From the NCBI RefSeq assembly GCF_004337985.1, contig NC_043742.1, positions 3,892,176-3,956,175 on the forward strand: DNA of 64,000 bases. The letters run 5' to 3'. Every line of letters starts with the position of its first letter. The stretch's first letter is position 1. This document shows, one piece after another, positions 31,926-42,619 of the stretch. A program made the translations under genes and the position numbers. Origin of the DNA: Pyricularia pennisetigena (lineage: Eukaryota > Ascomycota > Sordariomycetes > Magnaporthales > Pyriculariaceae). The notes beneath the pieces are model-generated. The model searched no databases. It saw nothing but the letters and a program-made list of their open reading frames with translations, and was not told the origin of the DNA.

Positions 31926-33750
31926 GCGAGTCTCTTCCTTCTGCGGATAGAGTTACTTTCCCCAGATTGCTTACGGTGAGTGGAATGTGCACCAAGTCAC
32001 GAAACATTATGAATGTGGTGCCTAAGAGCATTAATCATGAATATCAGAAGACCACCCCCCTTGCAAGATGCCAGACAACCGCACAATTTGGGAGTATGAT
32101 TTAAATTAATCTTAACTCGTGGCATTGATATGTATGCCAAATCTGTTACAATCGGGGACTGTTCAAGATTTCCACTCGTTGGCACTTGAGAATTCGGACA
32201 TAGGCCGGAGTCATCCCCTCGTTCTTTACATACCCCATGACTTCCAGTCCAATTTCTTTTGCCTTCCAACTAGAATTGCCAAATACTAGCGGATGCATAA
32301 GTTTCTCACTGCACTAGTGAAATGAGAGCGTCATCTGCATACAACAAGTAGGCAATATGAGATCAATGTTGCGGGATGTATGATGTGTAGACGACGGTCC
32401 GGTTGGTGGTCTCGTCCAACGAATGTGGGGTTGAACGTGGTGGACAATTCAGGCTAAATAAAGGGAGTTATCACCCTTGCAACCGCTCGTTGCAACCCTG
32501 GGACCCTGCTGTTATACTACTGCTAAGCGATTCATTTGTCCATCTGCTTCTTCCCCGTACTTATTCTTTCCCTCGAGCAGCTTTCTTGTCCGGCACTCAC
32601 TCGGCGGCACAACCTACCGAGGCCGCGAGCTAAGCTCAGTTTTGCTCGGCACTAACGGATTTTACGACTGATGTTATTTTCCTTGGGTCATGATGATGGG
32701 CTTTTCGACCTCTGAATGTGCACACCAGCGGTATGTGAGACGACCTTTTCATTCCAGAAATCGTCGAAGCAATGTCGGTTTAGTCTCGAGTTTGTCGGTG
32801 GCAGGCAAGAATTTCCCGCGTCTCCATCCCGCGTTAAGGTCATGTTCCATTTGCAATTGACGCGGCCTGTCTTGCTCGCCCGCTCTTCGGTCCCAACTGG
32901 AAATATCAAGGATTTCAAGACTCGGTCCGCGACCGTGGCGACAGTACCCCCATACCATCTTACATCAATCCTGCACTACAATTTACCCCTCACCCCGGAC
33001 AAAGTTAAGGATACGAACCACAAAGACTTCCCTGCCGGCGCCTCTCCCCCGCATGAGGATCCAAGGATGATGTGTTGGAATTATATCTGATTCGCACGGC
33101 TGATTTGGAGGTGAGTGCTACCCGCACCTCGGAGCTGGGATGAACAATCAAGTCAACCCAAGGGTGCGGAGAGCTGTTCGGCGTAATTCTAGATGAGCTG
33201 CATGCAGCTGCTGGTTGTCCGATGGTCGGGAAGATGATGAGAAGCTCTGGAGGATTTTTTGTTTTTTGTTTTTATTCTTCAAGGGCGGCACCTTCTCACA
33301 CAATTCATAAACAAATTAAATCCTTTCCACGGTTTAGTCTTTCCATCTGCCGTCACGCTAGCTGAAGTACAAGCTCCTGCCCTTGCTGCCTTCCCAAGCG
33401 AATTCGTTACTGTTCGCAGTCTGGGCACGAGAGCAAAACTAGTCTCAACTTTGATGTGGAATTCTGTCTGCATGCCTTTTTGGGCTCTTTAGTTTCTTGG
33501 CTTCAATCTCCTCTCCGTCTAGGACTACCATCATCATCATCATCAACACAAGGTTTCATATATCGACATTTGATTCTCTAGCGTATCATCGTAAACGTCT
33601 TTCTTGGCATCTGATACGACTCGGTTCTTTGCGACACCGCCTGAATCGACCACACATCAACCTCCCGATAAATTACAATACTATATATAACCCCGAACCT
33701 CCCGAGTATATCAGTACGCCACCTACAAAACCGCAACACCCTCAGCCAAT

Positions 33751-36080
33751 ATGCCAGCCCCTGCCGGTGACTCGGGCGGGTATGGCCTCGCGCTGGAGCG
33801 GCGTGAGGCCATGATGGGCGCCAGTGGACCCAAGGCCATCCTCAAGAACTTCAAGGTTTTCAGGATTGCCCTCTTCGCCTGCATTGGAGGTATATTGTAC
33901 GGGTACAATCAGGGAATGTTCTCTGGCGTGCTTGCTATGCCTTCGTTTCAGAAACGTATGTTAGGGTCTATTTTCATTCCTATTATGGGGTCTGTCGAGC
34001 ATAGGCACCTGCGTTGGGTGACAGCCTGTGCCAATGCTGTGGGCTATATGGATTGACTGACGTCGTCTTTTATTCGCAGACATGGGCGAATGGGCTCCTT
34101 TGGACCCCGAAGCGGATCAGGCAAAGAAAGGTTGGCTTACTGCCATTCTTGAGCTTGGCGCATGGATCGGAACCCTTCTATCGAGTTTTATTGCCGAAAT
34201 CCTGTCTCGCAAGTACGGAATCCTGGTTGCTTGCGCAGTCTTCATTATTGGGGTTGTCATTCAGGCCTGCGCCGTTACGATCGAAGTCGACCTAGCACAC
34301 AACGCCATCCTTGCCGGGCGCTTCATCACGTAAGTTCCCAGTACATGGTGTGCCGGACAAATGGCCAAGATCATGGAAACACGATCTAACACTCTTGATT
34401 GCATAGTGGAATGGGTGTGGGATCCTTGGCGATGATTATCCCTATCTACAACTCGGAAGTTGCTCCTCCTGAAGTCCGTGGCGCTCTGGTGGCTTTGCAG
34501 CAGCTATCTATTTGCTTTGGCATTATGGTTAGTTTTTGGATCGACTAGTAAGTTTTCATCTGCCAAAAGCCATCATTTGATGCGACGGGACAAGTAGCTG
34601 ACCCTGGATATACACTCGCTATAGCGGGACAAACTTCATCGGGGGCACGACCGTTGAGACACAGCTTGATGCGGCCTGGCTGACACCGACGACCCTGCAA
34701 CTTTTCCCTGCGCTAGTCCTCTTCTTTGGAATGTTATTCATGCCTTTCAGCCCTCGTTGGCTCATCCACCATGATCGCGAGGAGGATGGCATCCGAGTTT
34801 TGGCAAACCTTCGTGGGCTTCCCTCGGACAATGAGCTGATCCAGCTGGAGTTCCTTGAGATCAAGGCGCAGTCACTGTTCGAGAAGCGAAGCGTCGCCGA
34901 GCAGTTCCCCCAGCTTTCAAACCCGACCGTATGGAACACGTTCAAGCTCCAGTTCGTTGCGATTGGCAGGCTCTTCCAAACGCGATCGATGTGGAAGCGC
35001 ATAATTGTTGCCACAGTCACCATGTTCTTCCAGCAGTGGACAGGCATCAATGCAGTCCTCTACTACGCGCCCAGTATTTTCAAGCAGCTGGGTCTTAGCA
35101 GCAACGAAATCTCGTTGCTGGCCACTGGTGTCGTCGGCGTAGTCATGGTAAGACGTCCCATGTGCCCCGACTCTTTCTGCTACTATGGTGCTGACTTGTG
35201 AATCTCGTACCCCAGTTTATTGCAACCATCCCGGCCGTTCTTTGGATTGACAGGGCTGGAAGAAAGCCCGTTCTCACGATCGGTGCCCTTGGAATGTCCT
35301 TCTGCCATTTTGTGTAAGTCACTAATGTAGCGGTCGCCTGTTGTTGCATTTTTTTTTTTTTTTCCTTTTTTTTTGCTGACGGTTGTACTTACATTTCATC
35401 CATAGAATTGCCATTATTTTGGCCAAGAATATCGACAGATTTGATTCCCAGAAGGCTGCCGGCTGGGCTGCATGTGCCATGGTCTGGCTCTTTGTGATTC
35501 ACTTTGGTTATTCTTGGGGCCCATGTGCCTGGATTATCATCGCTGAGATTTGGCCCATGAGCGTCCGCCCCTACGGTGTTGCTCTCGGTGCTTCCAGCAA
35601 CTGGATGTGAGTCAACTTCAATAACCCCAGACCATCATCAGGATCGGGTAGTAATGGTGATATCTGACATGTATTTCCAATAGGAACAATTTCATCGTCG
35701 GCCAAGTTACTCCAATAATGTTGCAGAAGATTACATACGGCACATACCTGCTGTTCGCCATTCTGACGCTCATGGGCGCCGGTTTCATCTACTTCTTTGT
35801 ACCTGAGACAAAGAGGTTGACCTTGGAAGAGATGGTAGGTCGTACTCTGGCCTCAGCTTGTCGTTCCATTTGATGATAGGCGGAGATGCTGACGATTGTT
35901 ACTTTTTTTCAGGACCTTGTCTTTGGCTCTAGCGGAACTACCCAAGCAGACCTTGAGCGCCAGAGGGAAATCAACAACGAGATCGGTCTCGACCGGGCTG
36001 CTGGGGCTCTAGGCACTTCTCAGAGGCCTCACAGTCTGAGTGATGAGAAGGAAAAGCAGAACGCCGACGCTGTAGTCTGA
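33751..36080 (+). CDS. MFS sugar porter (hexose/pentose-type)
   Basis: Model join(33751..33955, 34080..34329, 34407..34547, 34625..35147, 35216..35313, 35406..35606, 35684..35834, 35913..36080), 578 aa. Every junction keeps phase. Twelve membrane segments are expected. Family motifs are GGILYGYNQGMFSGVL in TM1, GRFITGMGVGS and SEVAPPEVRGALVALQQL around TM4-5, FSPRWL before the central loop, QQWTGINAVLYYAP in TM7, DRAGRKPVL in the 8-9 loop and PETKRLTLEEMD after TM12 (PETKG in most members). The Q-Q-x-T/S-G-I-N signature is that of monosaccharide carriers, so it probably imports hexoses or pentoses with protons at the plasma membrane. The C-terminal tail is acidic and Ser-rich. Intron 5 (35314..35405) contains a long T run. 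It differs clearly from the glucoside-type permease earlier in the window. Confidence 0.93.
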
Positions 36081-37962
36081 AGGATGTTTCAAAATGGGAA
36101 ATGTTCTCTCTGTCTGTGCTATTTCTTGGTTGACAGACTACATGAGTTTCTGCATCTAGTTTTGGTTTGACTAGTCCCATCGAACCGTAAGACTTGATGA
36201 TTATTGTCTTTCTCTTAAAGTTTTGGACCACTGTTTTTGTGGTATCGTTTTTGTTGTTACTGTTCATCCTGTTGAACCTACCAATACCCCTTGTTCTCTT
36301 CTGTCGAGTTCTTGATTCTATGCTTGTCTCCCGTTATTAACGGCTGCATTGGCGATGGCTCCATGGCTTTGTCACGTATTGGCGCCAAACCTGTTAAACG
36401 ATTTTTAACTTGGAACACTATGACAAGTTCTGGTCTTTTTAGCTGGTGGTGATGCTAAACATTTTCAATAGGGGTGTTATAAATCCATATTGACTAGCTT
36501 TTGACTTGTAGACCCATGCGTGCGGCTGAACATGACAGGTTTCCTTCCAATCGTTTGGTTGGGTTGGCTGTTGGCAGGTATGCATGGCGAATTGCGAAGA
36601 TCATATGGGGCATCAAATGGTGGGAGCTCCCCGTGGGAGGAAGCGAGAAACAGAGACCCATCGGAATTAGGACAAAGGCTACCAACGTCGACCGAGGCTG
36701 GGCTTGATGAACGCGGCTGCACGTCTTTGAGTTGCACCGGAATGCAACCTGTCTATCAGCCCTAGCAACGCAGAGACTCGTCAACTCCCTTGCGTCAAAT
36801 TGCGCCTTTGTCTGCCGGGTTCAAATTTGGTTGTAGACGGAATCTGTGACTTGGTGATTCGCAATCCGGGAGTGGTTATCGAGCTACCAAACGGCATTCC
36901 AGTGGTGCTGACCTCTAACCCTGGCCGTCTATCTAGGCTCTCTTTCCGGCTAGACTTTCGGACGTGTACACTATTCCTGTCTTTGCGATATCCAGTCCTT
37001 GATATGGCCATCAATCACCTCCGATATTGACATTCTCAATGTTCAATTTGATGCAGAATTGCCAGCTTAAACTCATTGCCATGGAACTGCTCTTAGTGGA
37101 ATATCCCATTCCTCATGGCCTTAACATTACCGGGGACATTCAGTGATTTTGCTGAATCAGATCCGTATACGGAGCAGCACGATGAGTTGTACTGGACTAA
37201 AGATGTATGCTCGGGTACGTGATGTTTTACTCTCCACACCTATCTCCATCACAATCATCTGCCATCCGATGTCAGTAAATGAAAGCAGCATCGTGATGCT
37301 CCAAACAGAAGCCCATTATTCGACGACGGACTTGCCCGGACCACTCCCTTTCGACTCTGACAAGGAGCCAAAGACCATCATCCCTTGCGTCACTGCAATC
37401 GAGCAAGCCGTTCAAGAACAATTGAATTTTGCCCTTTTTTTGCTTGATCGTCTCATCCCTAAGTTTTCATTGTCATTGAACCTTGAATGGTCGAATCTGG
37501 TCGGTTGTGTGTCCCAAAGAAAGAGAGCAAACCAATGCCCGAGGGCGCAGCATATACTGCGAGGCTATGAAGAGCCAAGTGAATTTTCGGTGTCCAGGAA
37601 TGCGGCAATCTCGTTCGCCCAAACGAAAATGTGATCCCTAGGTGACAGTCTCTCTTTGTTGGCCGTCATTCCTAGCGATATCATTGTTTTTTATTAACTC
37701 CAATGCCAGTCGAGGCACTTGCGCATCTTTGTGTTTTTTATCTCTCTCTCTCTCTCTTTTTTGATCTCTCCTCAAATTCTTTTCCACATGACAAATTTCT
37801 TTGCTCCTTTTCTTTCCTTTCTTCTGTTCTTTTAATACCTTGCTTCAAGCAACTTGAGTGACACCAACCAACGCAAGCACCCGCACCTCGTCTCTGTAAG
37901 GATTGCGACCAAAAAAAAAGGAGACCAAGTCCGCCTGCGTGGCGTTTTATCGCCTAGCAGAA
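36081..37962. other. Intergenic, sugar porter to large finger protein
   Basis: No supported gene. The 163-codon + frame ending at 37634 begins at a non-ATG codon, has an ATG at 37182, and shows no recognisable domain; I treat it as chance or a relic. Near 37741-37757 is a (TC)n microsatellite, followed by the T/C-rich leader of the next gene. Confidence 0.4.
37741..37757. repeat. (TC)n microsatellite
   Basis: About eight TC units in the pyrimidine-rich promoter of the downstream gene. Confidence 0.85.
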
Positions 37963-40900
37963 ATGTTTTCAAGCTTCCTTAGCCCTTCTGCTCGAGGCGC
38001 CGCAAAGGAGAGCAGCCAGGACCAGCGGGAAAAGACGAAAAAGGGACCTCCCGAGAAGCTCGATATCGACAAAAAGGCCACCCCGGATCGTTGGCGCCCC
38101 ATGATTGGTGCCGGTGACGAGGAGTTCAAGGAGATATGGGACATGTTCGACAAGATGCGCCACCACGGCGAGAAGAGGCTGGGGCTGGACGACATACTCG
38201 AGAAGCACTTTACGCGGCACGAGGCTTCGCTCTTCATCCCGGCCGATAGGGAAAAGAGCCCCGCCATCGCCTACATACAGCGCCAGGCCAGCCGTCGCTA
38301 TCACAAGCTAGTCAAGACAGAGCGCTTTGCCGGTCTCAAGCAGGCCAGCTCTGCCGAGGTCTTGATCTCCAAGCTTACCATGCTCTACTTTGGCCTCCCC
38401 ATCGCTCCGTACTCGTTCGTCTCGTTCGATGACCAGGTGGCCGGCCAGGAGGACGAGGATGGCATCACCTATGACACAGTTGAGCTGGTACACCCCGAAC
38501 ACCGCCCTCTCAAGTTCTTGAACAAGTACACGGAACGGTCTTATGGCAAAGACATTAGTAGAAGTAAGTGGCCAGTCGGCATGTTCCTGCTAGCACCTGC
38601 GCGTTGGACATTGATGAGTCGATGGATGCAAAATACTGACCGAGAATGCAACAAATCCAGGGCCCGACCCTCTCTACGAGATGTTCTACAGCGGCCTGAG
38701 CGAGCTGCAGTGGGCTGGACACATTCCATATGAGATCCCTTCCTTCGGCCAACTCTCAAGCATGACAACCGCAGGTGGCCCAGGCCCATCAGCCGGGACA
38801 GCACTCCGCGGTGGAGCAGGAAACGCGGCCGAGCTTCGCGGACGCAAAACCCGCGGGGTCCCAGTGGAGGACGACTATACCTGGCGCATGTACGGATATC
38901 AAGGCCAGATTGTGATTGGAGAAGACCTGTCAGAGTTCCAGAGCGCCGTCGATCGCCTGCTCGGCTTCACTGAGCGCGGTCGGTGCATGGCAACGCTGCA
39001 CCGCTTCAACAGGACCGTAGGGAAGGTTGACACATCCCTCGACTTTGCGACGGGATCCAACGAGGAGGATGAGGCGTTCCAGCTCGTTCGGGAGACGCCG
39101 GATCCGGATCAAAAGAAATTCAGCTTCTTCTTGACGAAGCCGCATGAAGAGCCCCCGGATATCACCAATTGGTTCCCCGCAGCGGACAACAAGAACATAG
39201 TCAGGGTCAGAGCATCGGGCAAGACCGGACTCAACTGCGCATACATCTACCTGCCTCACTTTGAGAGGGATTACATTGGCGCCAACGATTACGAGAGCAT
39301 CTTTGTTGCTGCCGCCCGCATCCTGTTCGCCCCGCTGGGAGTTACCGAGAACATTCCTGCGATCCTGCCCTCTGTCGTCGGCTTCGCTTTTGCCGGGGAG
39401 CATGACACCCCGTACAATTGCAGCTTGGGCGGCCTGAACATTTCACACTACCTCGTCGGCGTCATCCAGAAGCGGGCCAAGGAGCGCAAGACGAGGGATC
39501 TCATCATGATCAGAGGCCCTTCTATTTTTGAAGGGGAAATGGGACTCTTCATGCCAGGAATCACCTACGATGACCGCCCCGCCACAGACGACGCAGCCAT
39601 GGGCATCAACACGTCGGAGCGGTGGAAGTTTAGTTCCTACAACAGCGTAGGTCCTGGCGGCGAACCGGCCGCCGAGGTGTTGAGGAAACACATCTGGACC
39701 AGGTTCTCGCCAAGCGAGCTCAAGCAGATCCATCACGTCGAGATCTGGGCTCCCGGGGAGGCCATCATGGACCCTAAATCCCGCCCCAGGAGCATCATGA
39801 TCGACGTCGTGCATGTCGCAGACCGGGTGACGGATAACGCTCTGGACCAGCTCCTGAAGCATGCCGCTGATCAAAAGCCCGATGACCTGGTCTTTTTCTC
39901 TGCCAAGCCTGCCTACCAGTCGGGCCACAGGGTCATCCTGTTGGACAAAGACGGAAGGTGGACGCGCCCGGAAGCGATCGGAAACGACAAGCACCCGCAG
40001 TGCTTTTCTCTCCGGGGCGAGATGACTGTCGAAAGGTTTCGGCAGAAGATCAGGCGGGCGATCGTCTCCAAGTTTGACGAGAGTCATAAAGACGGTGCCA
40101 TATTCATCCAGCAGAGTGAGAAGGTCTGGGAGAAGTACGAAGACATGTCTCCGGAAGATCAAAGGTTCATACAGCATGCCGCAAAACTCAGCGGTCTTCG
40201 CAAGGGAGAGTTTATGGCGCAGCTGAGAGCGATGATGGAGGCCGGACGCAACAATTACGTGGTGCATCCCCATACCACCGAGGATGAGTGGGTGATCATC
40301 AAGCGCTTCATAATCTCCCAGGACATCTATGTCCACATGATACCCCTCTGGTCGGCTCCCGCAAGCCAGACAACCGAGCTGTTTGGCTGCTTCATGCCAT
40401 TAAGTGGAGCAGCTGAGAGTAAGACCGCGGCGCGTATCCCCGGCAATGGAAAAGGCAAGGACAGGAACAACGGCGAGTCGACTTCGGACTCTAGAGACTT
40501 GATCGAAGTCGTTGGCGACAGGCATCTCGGTGAATTCGCCTTGGATCCGAACTTTCAGAGTGTCCCTTCTGCTCTAGAGTCAGCAGGCAGTCAGAAACGC
40601 ACATCGCGTCTGAACGAAAGCTTGTCTGCGCAGAGTAACAGCCGACAGACCAGTCGGATCACCATGCAGAACACCATACAAAACACCACGCAGAGGCGCA
40701 TCCAGGGGACAACTGAAACAAGCCCTGCTCTTGATGGCAAAGTCGTTCCCTTTGGGCCGCCCACAATCCAAGGGAAGTGGCCACTCACAAATGCCGAAAG
40801 GGTCAAGTTCCTCCGTGAGCAGACCTACGGGAACCCCATCTCTATCTACGACGGCGGCAGACCGCACATACCGATCAACGCGCCGCCGCTCGAAAAGTTC

Positions 40901-42619
40901 CTCCACGGCGGCGCCGGTCTCCCGTCTGTCAGCATCGCCATGATGACGCTGACCGAGCAGCGGCACCTCCAGGAGCAGTACCTGCAGATGCGCAACGTGG
41001 CGCTCGAGCGGACCATGCCCTGTCCGTACCGGCCATGCGGGCACTCGTTCAGCGTGGACAAGCTCGACGCCTTGCGTGCTCACATTGAGGCCTCGCATGC
41101 TTCGGACAGCTGCAACTTTTGCGATGAGCGTCTCTACAAGTACTGGGGCACGGAGAAACGGCTGCACCACTTCAACACGAAACACTCCAATATGCTTTCG
41201 GTGGCGGACACGGCTGCGGTCCTTTCCGTCACGATGGGCGAGAAGCCAGCCCAGAGGGACAAAGGCAAGAAGGCTGTAAGCTTTCAAGGCCCCGAAAATC
41301 CCACCATCGTCATCACGAAGCCTACCAAAGACGCGGCCACCAAGTCCAAGCCTGCAGGAGCCGCACGCGGAACACCGCAAAGGTCGCCTGTCCCAGGTCA
41401 GACGCAGCGTCAGGTGCACAAATCCCTCAAGCCCAGCACGGAGAATGCCAATTCCTCAGGCGGCAAAGGCAAGCGGACCGCCGCCCCCAATAATAACGGC
41501 GATATAGAGCACCTTGACGATGGCATCGAGGATGACGACTATGACATGGAGTATGATGAGGAGTATGAAGAGGAGGAGGACGACGAGGACTATACTGAAA
41601 AGCCGAGGACGCCCAAGCCAGGACGTAGCAATGCTAGTGGTGGCGCCTCAGATAATCGAGATAGCACACCAGCATCTTCAACCAAGAGGAAGAGATCCGG
41701 GAACAAGTGGAAAACTGGCGAGAAGGACTCGACATACCGCGACGGTGGTGACATTGACGATCACGACAGCGAGCCCGTGGCAGAGTTGTGCATCGTCCCT
41801 CCAGAATCGTCTCGTGGCAAGAAGCAGAAGGTGTCACACCCTGACCCCGATTCCGATGACACCGAATGGATAGACAGCGGACACTCGGACGACTCCTCCA
41901 TCTCATCCCAGGACGAAGAGCCCAACACCTCGGGCACGGCCAGGCGGCGCGAGGCGTTCCGCCTCCGTGCGGAAAATGACCCCAGCTGGAAGCCGCGCAA
42001 GGGCTCACACGCCAATGACGACGACGACCCGGAGCTCGAGGCGTCGGCGGTGCCCGAGGGCGACGATTCCGTCCTAGCCGACATCCAGGGCGGAACAGAA
42101 GCCGGGTCCGCTGCCAAGAAGCGCGGCACCCCTGCCGACCCGTCCTACAGGCTCCCAAAGGACGCGCCCGGCGAGGATGACGACCCGGCGCTGATCAGGT
42201 CGGCAGTGCCCGAGCCAGGCCTGCCGGGGATTCTGATGGAGACCCCGACCAAGAAGCGCAAGCTGCCCACGGACAGCGGCAAGAGCGCAGCTGCTGTCCC
42301 GGGAGGCGCCAATCTTGAGGTTGCTTTGCACGAGAAGACGGTCAGCCGGGACGCCGAGCCCGTTCCCAAGAAGGCCCGCCGAACGCCGGCTGCCAAAAAG
42401 ACTGCCGCGGCGAGGAAAACGCCGGCAAAGGCAAAAGCCACCCCCGCGGCAAAGTCCACTGCAAACAAACCTGCCGCAGAGGAGGATGCTGTCGATGAGC
42501 CAGCCTTGGTCACAAAGTCCACCGCTAAACCTAAGCCTACCCCAGCCAGGCGCAAACCTCTTGCCGAGGGTGATCCTGTTAGAAGGTCAACTCGTACTGT
42601 GAGCAAGGAGATCCAGTGA
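37963..42619 (+). CDS. Large unrecognised C2H2-finger protein with histone-H1-like tail
   Basis: Model join(37963..38563, 38661..42619), 1,519 aa. The start is the first ATG after the leader. The N-terminal ~900 residues look folded, with many conserved-type Trp/Tyr/Gly positions, but match no family I know. Two adjacent zinc-finger-like units follow: C-x4-C-x14-H-x4-H from aa 988 and C-x2-C-x~15-H-x4-H from aa 1018. The next ~450 residues are low complexity: basic Lys/Pro stretches, a dense Asp/Glu block (coded near 41500-41600), KKRK-type nuclear signals, and a Lys/Ala/Pro tail (coded near 42370-42480) resembling linker histone. Two copies of a ~45-residue unit begin with DPS-W/Y at aa 1307 and 1360 and share DDDP-x-L and SAVPE. 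The architecture suggests a nuclear, chromatin-associated protein; this is inference only. Confidence 0.85.

Larger units (their letters stand above)
28381..33750. other. 5.4-kb gene-poor region
   Basis: This lies between divergent promoters of the Myb-like gene (-) and a sugar porter (+). All open frames are short, overlap antisense frames of similar length, and lack family resemblance. It contains a GTAC-centred inverted repeat (30589-30624), two long A tracts (27 and 23 nt), A/T-rich patches (29330-29365) and C/T-rich sequence before 33751. I find no tRNA, no transposase-like frame and no long terminal repeats. It may hold regulatory sequence, a long non-coding RNA or an eroded repeat. Confidence 0.45.

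Noticed and set aside
32716..33090. 124-codon + frame in the gene-poor region
   Set aside because: No family resemblance, no splice context, and overlapped by antisense frames.
37143..37634. 163-codon + frame upstream of the large finger protein
   Set aside because: Begins at a non-ATG codon and lacks motifs; a short Asp/Glu/Pro segment looked protein-like but was not enough.
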